64,000 nt of DNA, from the NCBI GenBank assembly GCA_963816795.1, contig CAWFLT010000006.1:372001-436000 (forward strand), given 5' to 3'. Origin of the DNA: CAWFLT01 sp963816795. Lineage in GTDB: Bacteria; Acidobacteriota; Vicinamibacteria; Vicinamibacterales; SCN-69-37. Within the stretch, counting starts at the first letter, position 1, and the number at the start of each line of letters is the position of its first letter. The notes beneath the pieces were generated by a model. It ran no database searches, was not told where the DNA came from, and saw only the letters and a list, made by a program, of their open reading frames with translations. The position numbers and the translations under genes are program-made. Positions 37,407-46,606 of this stretch are shown here, piece after piece.

Positions 37407-40400
37407 GTTTGGAAAATGCCCTAGCGTCGCGAGCTCTCTGAAGCGGCAGAGCGCGCTCGCGAGCCGCATTTGCTGAGGGGTCCGGCAGTCGGGTTCGAAA
37501 AGCCGTGGACTCGCGACGAGGATGCAGAGGCACTTGGCACGCGAGGTCGCCACGTTGAGCCGGTTGAGACTGTAAAGAAACTCCATGCCGCGAGGCGCAT
37601 CTTCCGGCCGCGAGGTCGCCATCGAGTAGATGACGACCGGCGCTTCCTGTCCCTGGAACTTGTCGACCGTGCCCACCGCGACGCCAAGCGGATCGAGACG
37701 CTCGCGGAGGTTCGCCGACGTGCGCGTTGTACGGGGCGACGACCAGGATGTCGGCCGGCCGGAGTTGCCGGGGCTCCCGTGCCGTCCTGGTGCTGAGGTC
37801 GAGCTCGACGCACTGGACGCCGGGCCGGAGCAGCTCGTCAACGAGTCGAGCGACCGTCGCGGCTTCCTCGTCGGAGGCGTTCCGACAGTGATCGTGCGCC
37901 ACCTCGACGAGGCGGAGTCCGGCGCCGTCAAGCGCGCCAGGGCCGATGACGCGCTGACACTCGAGCCCCGCCAGCGGCTGCAGCCGGCCCTCGTAGAACG
38001 CCTCGGAGGTGAAGTCGCAGATCGCAGGCGGCAAGACGCCAGGTGGTCGGCAGGAACACTCCGCGATCGGCGGGAATGGTCTGGTGACCGCTGAGAAGAT
38101 GCTCGAGCGCCGATCGATCGGCGCCGGCCGGGTGGCTGGCCCGTTGCGGCTGATCGAGCTGCTGCGGATCGCCGAGGAGCACGACGGCCCGCGCTGCCTC
38201 GCTCACCGCCAGCACATTGGCCAGCGACATCTGCCCGGCCTCGTCGACGAACAGGACGTCCACCGACTGCCTGAGCTCCTCGCGCGCCCACAACCACGCG
38301 GTGCCGCCGAGCAGGCGGCCGCCCGCTGGCTGCAGGAACGCGTCCGCATCCTCGTTCTCGCGCAGCTCGACGATTGACGAGCCATCGACCGGCATCACCG
38401 CGCCCTCGTCGCACCGGTGAGCGGTCGGGATCGCCACGCCGTCACGGTCGGCAGCGCGAACGGCGTCGGCCAGCAGCTTCCTGATCACCTTGTGACTGGT
38501 GGCGACCACGCCGACCTTCCGCCCTTGCGCCAGCAAGGCGCTGATCATCCGCGCACCGGTATAGGTCTTGCCCGCGCCGGGCGGCCCCTGTATCGCCAGC
38601 TGACTGCCGCCCAGCTCGCCGGCGATCCTGACCGCGAAATCCGCAGCGGATTCCCCGGCCGGACGGGTGGCGAAGCCGGCCATCGCCGTGGCCGGCCGGC
38701 CGAGCAGGAGATCCCGGACGACGGTCTCGGCGTCGAGACCGTGCTCGATCACTCGCTCGGCGATCCGCACCAGCGCCGCCTCTTGCGCATGGGCGTTGAA
38801 GATGTCGAGCGCGATGATCGTCGACGGATGCGTCTCGTTCTGATCGACACGTTTCCTGATGTCGATCGTCCCGGCCTGCTTGTCGACGGCCTCGACCTTA
38901 CCGAGCGTCACATCCGACGGTAACTTGGCGTCATCTTTCGGCCGCACGTCGTTTTCCTGCGCCGGATAGCGATAGCGATCGACCGCGGCCTTCGACCTTG
39001 CCAGCCGGCGTCAGGACGCGCTCGACGAAGCGGAGGTCCACGAGCGCGCGCGGTTCGTCGCGCAATTCCTCATCAGGCTTGATCCGCAAGCGGTGATATT
39101 CCCCGTATGCGACGCGCTCCTCGCGACGGTGAAAGTCGACCAAATGAGCGAGCAAGTACAGCGCGTCGTGCGCCGGATTGGTGAACGGCGGCGCCGGCGG
39201 CCCGCCGCTCGCGACGATCCGTTCCAGCAGCGAGGCGCGGAGCTTCACGGCACGCCGGTCGCGCTCCTTGACCTTGTCCGTGCCTTCGCCGGACTTCGGC
39301 ACCGGCCGTGCGACGTCCACTCCGGACGCGATCACGCCGCGCCGCAGTTCCTCCAGCCAGTCGCGCAGTTCGAGCGTCGATTGACAGTCGTCGTCGTTGT
39401 AGCCCTGCACGGCAGCTCGGACGTCGGCCGTGACATCGTCGAGCCTGCCGATTTCCAGGGCGATCTCGACGATCCGGCGCTGATCGCCGGCGCGGCCCAG
39501 ATCGACCTCGCGATCGAAGCCGTAGAACGGTTCCATTTTCTTGATCGAGTAGCTCTCGACGCCGGCACGGAGCGCGCGCCGTACCACCGCGTAGAGGTCA
39601 ACGAAGCGGCCGCCGCGGAGGAGGATATCGACCTCGGCCTCGCGCGTGGCGTGCCGCGCCGCCAGCCGCTTGAACGCGGTCGGCTCATAGGCGGCGTAGT
39701 GATAGACGTGCATGCCGGGATGCTCGGCAAGCGTCGTCATGATTCGATCGACGACGCGCTCGAATGCCGCGCGCTCCTCGGCGTCGTCGAACGCCCAGCA
39801 GGCGGCGTAGGCGGGGCTCGAAGCCGGTGCCAGACCAAGGGGCAGCTTCCCTTGCCCTGCTGATGGCGGCTCGGGTTCAGCAACGGCAGCCGAGGGCACG
39901 TCCGGGCCGAGCAGTCCAAACAGGTACTCACGGCCGCCCTCGCGCGCGAAGGGATCGCCTTCGAGATCGAGAAACAGGTCGCCGGGACTCGGCTCGGGCA
40001 AGCGGAGGAAACCGGCGTCCGTTTCGACGGGCAGCAGATCGAACGTCGGCGTCCGGGTCTCACGCTGACGGACCTGGAGCTCGGCCTGGTGGCGCAGACG
40101 CTCGTACGTGGCCGCTGACCCGCGCGACGGCATGAACTCGATCGGCGTCGCCAGCGCGCCGAGCGCCGCCAGCGTCCCGACGCCTCGTCCTTCGAGCTCG
40201 ATCTGCTGAATCCGGCTGAGTCCCGCCACGAACGACAAGTGATCGTCGGCCCGGCGGCGTCGCTCGCACCGTGCCTGCCATCGGCACAGATCGCAATGCT
40301 CGCAGGGCTCGGGATACATCGCCGCCGCCTCAACGTCGCCCTGCGCAAGCTCGCGCGCGATGAACCCGAGCAGCCTCGCTTTCACGAGTCGGTAGTACGC

Positions 40401-40964
40401 GGCGAACTCCGCAAAGCGATACCGCTCGATCCGGACGGGCGTGACAACGTGAAACGACTCCGGCACACGGCCCTGCATCCCGCCGAGCAGCTCCGTATAC
40501 GCGCACAGTTGGAGAATCGTGCCGCCACGCGTCTCACGCGAGAGCTTGGTGTCCTGCGGCTCGTACGACCAGGCACCGAGGTCACTCGGAACCTCGACCC
40601 GCCTGAGGACATCCGCGTACCCGAACCACCCATCGGCGCCGAGCGCGGCTTGAACGATGACGTCGGGACCGCGGCGCATCGCGTCGAGCGTCTCGGCGAT
40701 GGCCTCGTCGGGGTCCAGGCGTCCGTGCTCCGCCGGCCGGGCGAGACTGACGACCATCAGCCCCGCCGCGCGCAAGGCTTCGATGTACTGCTTTTCGTGC
40801 CGGTCGCCCCGCTCTCGCAGCGCGTCGGCCATCGGATCGTTCCAGAGCGACCGCTCGATCGACCCGCGAGCCGCCAGGACGTCGAGCGCGGTCTTGTGAC
40901 GGCAGGCGACGAAGTTGGCAAGATCGGTTGGCGAAACGGTCAGCCGGCCGTCGACGAAGTGCAC
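37401..40964 (-). CDS. TM0106-type RecB-like nuclease / RNase H / SF1 helicase fusion, three frame interruptions
   Basis: About 1186 aa reconstructed. The N-terminus is a RecB-family nuclease: C21, D118 in GYADVL, and the catalytic EPQDTK (D138, K140). A cysteine cluster C221/C224/C227/C233, together with C21, looks like the Fe-S site of Cas4, AddB and Dna2. Next comes a predicted RNase H-like domain (DLFLDLEGDPF, HYAAYEPTAFKRLA, GYNDDDCQSTLELRDWL). Last is a Dna2/Nam7-type SF1 helicase with Walker A QGPPGAGKTYTG, Walker B VDVLFVDEAGQ, LLGDPQQLDQPQ, VGTVDKFQGQEAPVV and LNVATSRAK. One extra base each near 38990, 38033 and 37716 must be ignored. Likely role: processing of DNA ends or RNA-DNA hybrids in repair. 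Confidence 0.88.
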
Positions 40965-40978
40965 GCGGCTATTTTCTC

Positions 40979-41006
40979 ACCACGAAGATCACGAAGACCA
41001 CGAAGG
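40979..41006. repeat. CACGAAGAT/C short repeat
   Basis: Three CACGAAGAYCACGAAG units between the start of the nuclease-helicase and the end of the SET-domain gene. Same family as 53673-53703. Confidence 0.65.
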
Positions 41007-41009
41007 GTC

Positions 41010-41435
41010 TCAGAGCACCGTCCTGCATCCCGGAGTCGACAGTGGCATTCAATGCCCGCCGTGCCGCCAGTGTTGTAGTCGTAGGTCAGCTCCTCGCCGG
41101 AGCGGATGTTTCTCGCGGCGCGAATCCAGATCACGCCGTCGATGATCTGGCTGTAACAGTTCGGCCGGCACGCGTGGTTGATGAACCGCGCGATGCCGCC
41201 GCCCACGGACGCGTCCACCACGGTTCTCGTATCGACCGTGAAACACCAGATGCGTCCCTGTGGCACGTGCCTGGCTTCGCGCCGATTGCTCTCCCGATGC
41301 GAGATCCGCTCGCCGTCGTAGGTCACGATCCGCGTGTTCTTGTTGATCGGCTGCGCGGCGTACACGCCCCACCCGGCGATCCGGGAGCGCCGCCGTACGA
41401 TGCGACAAGCGACGACCTCGGAGGTCCGAGGTCAT
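41010..41435 (-). CDS. SET-domain methyltransferase-like protein with post-SET motif, two frame interruptions
   Basis: About 140 aa reconstructed. ATG 41435 overlaps the stop of the preceding gene by four bases (ATGA). Ignoring one base near 41396 joins LSHR to RRRSRIAGWGVYAAQPI, the SAM-binding GWG and first SET strand. Then follow TRIVTYDGERIS, a variable insert, GGGIARFINHACRPNC (the NHxCxPN signature), a GEELTYDYN motif and IECHC. As read, the frame runs into repeats. Restoring one missing base near 41039 gives CHCSTPGCRTVL and a stop at 41010-41012, the CxCx4C zinc motif of post-SET domains. It should be a lysine methyltransferase; its protein target is unknown. Confidence 0.78.
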
Positions 41436-41704
41436 CGCGCGGGAATCGTCAGCGTGTGCACGACCTTGCCGTCGGTCGCCGTGACGACGACCTTGAGCTC
41501 GGCCGACGTCGCATCCACTCGCGCCACTTGATCCTGGCCAACGACGAGCAGGTGGTACCGCTGGGCGTCGGTCGGCGCGGTGTAGGAAAACTTGTGCGTG
41601 ATCACGGGCCTGGTGTCGAACACCTTGTACGGCTCGGACTGCGCGCCGGCAGGATCGGCGACGGCGAGCAACGCAAGCATCCAGCAAGCCATCAGACGGC
41701 GCAT
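41432..41704 (-). CDS. Small secreted protein of unknown function
   Basis: A 90-aa protein from ATG 41704 with a signal peptide ending PAGAQ. The mature 68 residues form alternating strands (PVITHKFSYTAPT, YHLLVVGQDQVARVD, AELKVVVTATDGKVVHTLTIPAR), probably a single beta-sandwich. I recognise no family. Its TGA overlaps the ATG of the SET-domain gene, so the two are translationally coupled, although one product is exported and the other is not. Confidence 0.65.
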   Translation of the reverse strand: MRRLMACWMLALLAVADPAGAQSEPYKVFDTRPVITHKFSYTAPTDAQRYHLLVVGQDQVARVDATSAELKVVVTATDGKVVHTLTIPAR

Positions 41705-41750
41705 GTGAGGATTCTGCCATGTGGCCGTCGCGGGCGCATAAGATCGAAGG

Positions 41751-43444
41751 GTGACGACTCCTGCTTCGCCTCCCTCCGGCTTCGGCGCACTCGGCCTCGC
41801 TGACGCGCATCGTCAAGGCCGTCGACCGCGCTCGGCTACGAAGAGCCGACGCCGATCCAGCGCGAGGCGATTCCGGTGCTCTGCGCGGGCACGCGACCTG
41901 ATCGGTCAGGCCGGGCACCGGCACCGGCAAGACGGCGGCGTTCGCGTTGCCGCTGCTCCACCGGCTGACGGGCCGCGACGGCTCCCGCAAGCCGGTCAAG
42001 CGCGGCGGCGCGCGCGGCCTGATCCTCGTGCCGACGCGCGAGCTGGCGATGCAGGTCGCCGAAGCCGTCCACAAGTACGCGAAGACGACACGACGCTCAC
42101 CGTGGTCCCGCTCTACGGCGGCGCGCCGATGGATCAGCAGATTCGCGCCCTCACGCCGCGGCGCCGACGTCGTCGTCGCGACGCCCGGACGCGCGCTCGA
42201 TCATCTGCGCCGCAAGACGCTCGTGCTCGACGCCCTCGAGGTGCTCGTGCTCGACGAAGCCGACGAGATGCTCGACATGGGCTTTGCGGAGGATCTCGAG
42301 GCGATCCTCACGGCGACGCCGGACGACGCGGCAGACGGCGCTCTTTGCCGCGACGATGGCGCCGCGCATCGCGTCGATCGCGGAGCGGCACCTGAAGGCG
42401 CCCGCGCGCATCACGATCAAGGCCGAGAAGCGCGCGGCCGGCAAGCTGCCGCACGTCCGCCAGGTCGCCTACATCGTCACGCGCGCGCAGAAGGCGCACG
42501 CGCTCGGTCGCATCCTCGAGTTCGAGGATCCGGCGTCGGCGATCGTGTTCTGCCGGACGCGGATCGAGGTCGACGAGCTGACCGACACGCTGAAGTCGCA
42601 CGGCTACGGCGCGCAGGCGCTGCACGGCGGCATGGAGCAGCGGCAGCGCGACCGCGTGATGCAGCTCTTCCGTCAGGAGAAGGCGGACGTCCTCGTCGCG
42701 ACCGACGTCGCCGCGCGCGGCCTCGACATCGAGCACGTCTCGCACGTCATCAACTACGACATCCCGACGGCGCCCGAGGTCTACGTGCACCGCATCGGCC
42801 GGACCGGCCGCATCGGCCGCGAGGGCGTCGCGATCACGCTCGTCGATCCGCGCGAGCAGCGCATGCTGCGGCAGATCGAGGCGCTGACCAAGCAGAAGAT
42901 CGAGATCGTCGCGCTGCCGACGGCGGACGCGCTGCGGGCGAAGCGCCTCGACATCACCCGCGCCGCGCTGCGGGAGCGGCTCGTCGCCGGCGATCTCGAG
43001 CTCGGCGCGATCGTTCGTCGCCTCACTCGCGCACGACGTTCGAGCTGCTCGATATCGCCGCGGCCGCGGTGGCGATGATTCACGCCGACGGAGACGACGG
43101 CGACGGAGGCCGCGCTTCCGCCGGCGCCTGTGGAGGAGCCAGCAGGTCCGATGACGATCCTGTTTGTCGGCGCGGGTCGAAACGCGGGCCTCCGACCAGG
43201 CGACCTGGTCGGCGCGATCACCGGCGAGGCCCATCTGACATCGAAGCAGATCGGCGCCATCCGCGTCGGCCAGACGCACACGCTGGTCGAGGTGCCGGAG
43301 CGGCTCGCGGACCGCATCATCACGGCGCTCCGGCGGACGAAGCTCCGTGGTCAGAAAGTGGACGTCAGGCTTCAGCAGGACGAGGTGAGGCCCGGCCCGC
43401 GAGACTCTGCCGGACCTACTTCACGATCGCGCCGGTGGCCTTGA
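41751..43444 (+). CDS. DEAD-box RNA helicase with DbpA-type RNA-binding domain, about nine frame interruptions
   Basis: ATP-dependent RNA helicase of the DeaD/CsdA/DbpA group, about 555 aa reconstructed from GTG 41751. All helicase motifs are legible but in different frames: Q motif EPTPIQREAIP, motif I AGTGTGKTAAF, Ia PTRELA, YGG, Ib TPGRALD, II DEAD, III FAATMA, V ATDVAARGLDIEHV and VI HRIGRTGRIG. The C-terminus (ILFVGAGRNAGLRPGDLVGA to LVEVPERLADRIITAL) is the DbpA RNA-binding domain. Frame changes fall near 41794, 41826, 41891, 41914, 42089, 42157, 42328, 43026 and 43110; seven are one extra base and two one missing base. Intact motifs argue for sequence error rather than decay. Likely role: ribosome assembly. 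Confidence 0.85.
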
Positions 43445-43868
43445 TCTGGTATTTGGCGCCGAAGTCGGCGGCCTTGGCGGCCGCGCCGGCCTGTTCTTTC
43501 GCCGCTTCGTGCCCTTCGTGGTCGTTGGCCGCAATCGCCTCGAACACGCCCTCGGCGGAGGCCTTCTTGCCCTTGGCGGCGAGCGGGAACACGATGGCGC
43601 CACCGTGATCCACCTTGAAGCGGACGGTCTGATCCGGCTGATCGGCTGGCGCCAGCGCCATCCAGCATCCCATGGCCTCGCAGACGGCCGTCACGACCCC
43701 GTCCAGGCGGATGGTCTTGCCGACGAACGCCTTCGGGTTCTCGTAGAGGGCCTTGATCTCCGTGGCCTGAGTGAGCTTGACGCCCGCGCCGAGGGTCTCG
43801 TCGCCCGCGGCCCACGCCACCACCGTCATCGCCACCACACCCGCCAGAATCCCTGCCAGTCGACGCAT
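43416..43868 (-). CDS. Secreted DUF4920-like OB-fold protein
   Basis: A 150-aa protein. ATG 43868 opens a clear signal peptide (MRRLAGILAGVVAMTVVAWAAG); the longer frame adds non-hydrophobic residues. The mature domain (YENPKAFVGKTIRLDGVVTA, VCEAMGCWMALAP, VRFKVDHGGAIVFPLAAKGK, ASAEGVFEAI) matches the DUF4920 OB-fold, including the conserved C-x-x-MGCWM segment. It is probably a periplasmic protein; the paired cysteines may bind metal or haem. The stop overlaps the end of the convergent DEAD-box gene. Divergent from the next gene across 97 bp. Confidence 0.8.
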   Translation of the reverse strand: MRRLAGILAGVVAMTVVAWAAGDETLGAGVKLTQATEIKALYENPKAFVGKTIRLDGVVTAVCEAMGCWMALAPADQPDQTVRFKVDHGGAIVFPLAAKGKKASAEGVFEAIAANDHEGHEAAKEQAGAAAKAADFGAKYQIKATGAIVK

Positions 43869-43965
43869 CTTTCCAACTCCTGTCCAAAACCGAACGATCC
43901 CTGCAAGCGTACCGCAAGAGGCGGTAAGATAAGACAGTTTCTTGGCCATCACAGGGAGAATGACC

Positions 43966-44673
43966 ATGCGTTTGGTGAAGGGTGTTGTGTTTGCGAGCGC
44001 GCTCGCGATTTCGGTGCCGGCGGTACAGGTCCTCGCTCAGGGCGCAGCGGCCGGGCAGGCGAAACAAGAAGACAAGGATCGGGTCGTCGCCGGCGGCGGG
44101 ATTTCGGTCGCGGGCTGGACAGGCAAGGTCGACGCGGCCGGCGCGAAACAGGGCCGCACCATCAACGACTCGAAGTTCGGTCAGTCAGGCGGCGAGCTGC
44201 AGCTCGTGGTCGGACCCGCGGCGTCGTACTGGAACCCGAAGAACGTGGCGACCGGCGACTACACGGTCAAGGGCACGTTCAAGAACGTCAAGTCTGACGC
44301 CGGTCATCCACACTCGGCGGGCCTGTTCATCGGGGGCCAGAGCATGGACACTGAGATGCCGACGTACATCTACTGCGTCGCCTACACGGACGGCTCGTTC
44401 CTCGTCCGGCAGTTCAACGGGACCCCGAAGCCCGTCACGCTAGCTGCGAAGGCGGCGAACGCCGCGGTGAAGGGGCCCGACGCGTCGGGCGGGGCCACCA
44501 ACGACATCGCGTGGGTCGTCAAGGGCGGCAAGGCGGACTGCATGATCAACAACACGTCCGTCGGCTCGTATGACCTGGCCACGCTCAAGGTGGCCAACCT
44601 CGACGGCATTTACGGCATCCGCGTCACGCACAACATGAATCTGAACGTCGCGGGATTCGGGATGACGAAGTAA
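43966..44673 (+). CDS. Secreted protein of unknown function
   Basis: A 235-aa protein. ATG 43966 is preferred over 43942 and 43960 because the AGGGAG Shine-Dalgarno at about 43953 is then correctly spaced. A signal peptide ends near VLAQG. The mature part is beta-rich and glycine-rich (GISVAGWTGKVDA, GELQLVVGPAASYWNPKN, GDYTVKGTFKNVKS, GIYGIRVTHNMNLNVAGF), like a concanavalin/jelly-roll fold of the DUF1080 or LamG type. No catalytic motif is evident. A good terminator follows. Confidence 0.75.
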   Translation: MRLVKGVVFASALAISVPAVQVLAQGAAAGQAKQEDKDRVVAGGGISVAGWTGKVDAAGAKQGRTINDSKFGQSGGELQLVVGPAASYWNPKNVATGDYTVKGTFKNVKSDAGHPHSAGLFIGGQSMDTEMPTYIYCVAYTDGSFLVRQFNGTPKPVTLAAKAANAAVKGPDASGGATNDIAWVVKGGKADCMINNTSVGSYDLATLKVANLDGIYGIRVTHNMNLNVAGFGMTK

Positions 44674-44693
44674 GAGGGACCGGGCGAATGACT

Positions 44694-44743
44694 GAGCGCT
44701 GGTCTGGTGGCGAAACGCCGCCGGGCCAGCGCTCTTCGTTTTT
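44694..44743 (+). terminator. Rho-independent terminator
   Basis: A 19-bp stem (GAGCGCTGGTCTGGTGGCG with CGCCGCCGGGCCAGCGCTC, three G-U wobbles) with an AAA loop is followed by TTCGTTTTTC. It starts 20 bp after the stop of the secreted-protein gene that ends at 44673. Confidence 0.8.
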
Positions 44744-44755
44744 CAGGGACACGAA

Positions 44756-45112
44756 GTCCGGAGTGAAACGCGCTTGAGGTCCGGAGTGAAACGCTCTTGA
44801 GGTCCGGAGTGAAAGGCGCTCGAGGTCCGGAGTGAACAGCGCTTGAGGTCCAGGCGCGATGCTCGGACTTCGGGCGAGCCGTTGCGGCCGACTAGTCCGA
44901 GCCGCGCTCGCGAGCGTCCAGGACTTCAAAGGCCTTTCGCTACGGACCTCAAGCGCGCTTCCACTCCGGACTTCCCGTGCTTTCCACTCCGGACCTCGTG
45001 CGCCCTTCACTCCGGACCTCCCGCGCACCTCACCCCGGACTTCCCGCGCCCTCCACTCCGGACCTCATGTGCGTTTCACTCCGGACCTCGCGCGTCAGCG
45101 CCGGACCTCGAG
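44756..45112. repeat. 23-bp GTCCGGAGTGAAA repeat array in two facing orientations
   Basis: The left block (44756-44851) has four direct units of GTCCGGAGTGAAACGCGCTTGAG type, exactly 23 bp apart. The right block (44942-45112) has seven or eight units in the opposite orientation, such as CTCATGTGCGTTTCACTCCG. A roughly 90-bp core without repeats lies between. There is no gene in this 460-bp gap. Open frames across it are translated repeat. Confidence 0.85.
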
Positions 45113-45134
45113 CTCGCAGTTGTATGATGTCCGC

Positions 45135-46421
45135 GTGTCCCTGTCTCGCCGTGAGTTCGGCCGCTGGCTGTCGCTGTCCAGCACCGCGGTGCTGTTTCCG
45201 GCGACGGCGCTGGCCGGACACGATGACCTCGAGCGATTTGGACTGACCGCGTCGCCGCTGCCGCAGACGCCGGCTGTACCCGACGAGCGCTTCTGGCAGG
45301 ATGTGCGCGCCCGATTTCTGGTGCCGCGCGATGTGGCGTTCTTCAACGCCGCGAATCTGTGTCCCACGTCCCTTCCCGCGATTGAAGCGCACGAGAAGCA
45401 CCTGCGAAGCTATGAGGCCGGGCCGTCGCCGGAGGCGCGAACCGTCCTGATGCGCGGCCGGGAAGAAGCACGCACGCTGCTCGCGCAGGCGCTGCGCGTG
45501 ACGCCGGAAGAGATCGTCCTCACGCGTAACACGACGGAATCCAACAACGTCGTCTCGAGCGGGCTCGACTTGCGCGCCGGCGACGAGGTCGTGGTCTGGG
45601 CCGACAATCACCCGAGCAACCTGAATGCCTGGCAGGCGAAGGCCAAACGCTTCGGATTCACCGTCGTCAGCGTTCCCGTTTTGCCTGCGCATCCTGGCGC
45701 TGAGGGCTACGTCGATCTGTTCACCAAGGCGTTCACGCCGCGGACCAGGCTGGTCGCGATCACGCACGTCAGCAGCAATTCCGGCGACCTGCTACCGGCG
45801 GCAGAAATCTGCGCGGCGGCAAGGGCCCGCGGAATCTTGTCGCTCGTCGACGGCGCACAGGCGTTCGGCGTCCTCGACCTCGACCTGAGCGCCATCAAGC
45901 CAGACTTCTACACCGGCTCGATGCACAAGTGGCCGTGCGGACCGAAGGAGAAGGGCCTGCTCTTCGCGAATCGCGCCGTCCACGATCGCCTGCATCCTTC
46001 GATCGTCGGGTTGTATGGCGGCCAGGTCGGACTGTCACGGACGTTCGAGGCCAATGGCCAGCGCGACGACGCGTCGATCGCGGCAGTCGTTGAAGGCTTG
46101 AAATTCCAGGGCAGCATCGGCCGCGCGACCATCGAGCGGCGCAGCCGGCAACTTGCCGCCGCGTTGATGGACGGCGTGAAGAAGCTGCCGGGCGTCAAGC
46201 TCTGGACGCATCCCGATCCCAGCCGTTCCGCCGCGATTGTGATCTTCCAACCCGGCGCCGCCGATGTCCGCCGCCTCGGCCCGGCGCTCGTTCAGGAGCG
46301 CATCATCGCGACGACGCGAACCGGCGCGCAGAATCCGGGCCTTCGCCTCTCGCCGCATTTCTACAACACGATGGAAGACATCGACCGCACGGTGGACGTC
46401 ATCAAGAAACACGTTAAGTAA
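45135..46421 (+). CDS. Tat-exported class V aminotransferase
   Basis: A 428-aa PLP enzyme of the isopenicillin-N-epimerase/cysteine-desulfurase-like fold. GTG 45135 opens a twin-arginine signal (LSRREFGRWLSLSS, then a hydrophobic stretch ending ATALA), so it is probably exported folded. Motifs: FFNAANLCPTS, LTRNTTESNNVVSSGLDL, WADNHPSNLNAW, ITHVSSNSGDLLP, SLVDGAQAFGV with the PLP aspartate, and the Schiff-base lysine in TGSMHKWPCGPKEKG. The reaction cannot be told from sequence; epimerase, lyase or desulfurase are all possible. Preceded by the 23-bp repeat array. Confidence 0.88.
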   Translation: MSLSRREFGRWLSLSSTAVLFPATALAGHDDLERFGLTASPLPQTPAVPDERFWQDVRARFLVPRDVAFFNAANLCPTSLPAIEAHEKHLRSYEAGPSPEARTVLMRGREEARTLLAQALRVTPEEIVLTRNTTESNNVVSSGLDLRAGDEVVVWADNHPSNLNAWQAKAKRFGFTVVSVPVLPAHPGAEGYVDLFTKAFTPRTRLVAITHVSSNSGDLLPAAEICAAARARGILSLVDGAQAFGVLDLDLSAIKPDFYTGSMHKWPCGPKEKGLLFANRAVHDRLHPSIVGLYGGQVGLSRTFEANGQRDDASIAAVVEGLKFQGSIGRATIERRSRQLAAALMDGVKKLPGVKLWTHPDPSRSAAIVIFQPGAADVRRLGPALVQERIIATTRTGAQNPGLRLSPHFYNTMEDIDRTVDVIKKHVK

Positions 46422-46606
46422 GACCTGCCTCGACGCAACCAGTAGAGTTCGGAGGACTGTCGCGAAGCGGACAGTACTTCCAACTTCTGGCTTCTCACGT
46501 CTAACTTAACTAGTATCGATTTACTCCCCTGTTACACCCTCCCTGAGCGGTGTCCGCTTGCGGACGCTCGCTGGTCATTAACTCGCGGGCTGGGAGGCCC
46601 GCACAC

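Noticed and set aside
44756..45112. CRISPR array
   Set aside because: The 23-bp units follow each other directly without unique spacers, drift in sequence and switch orientation. No cas genes are near. The same reasoning excludes the arrays at 10447, 12011 and 60190.
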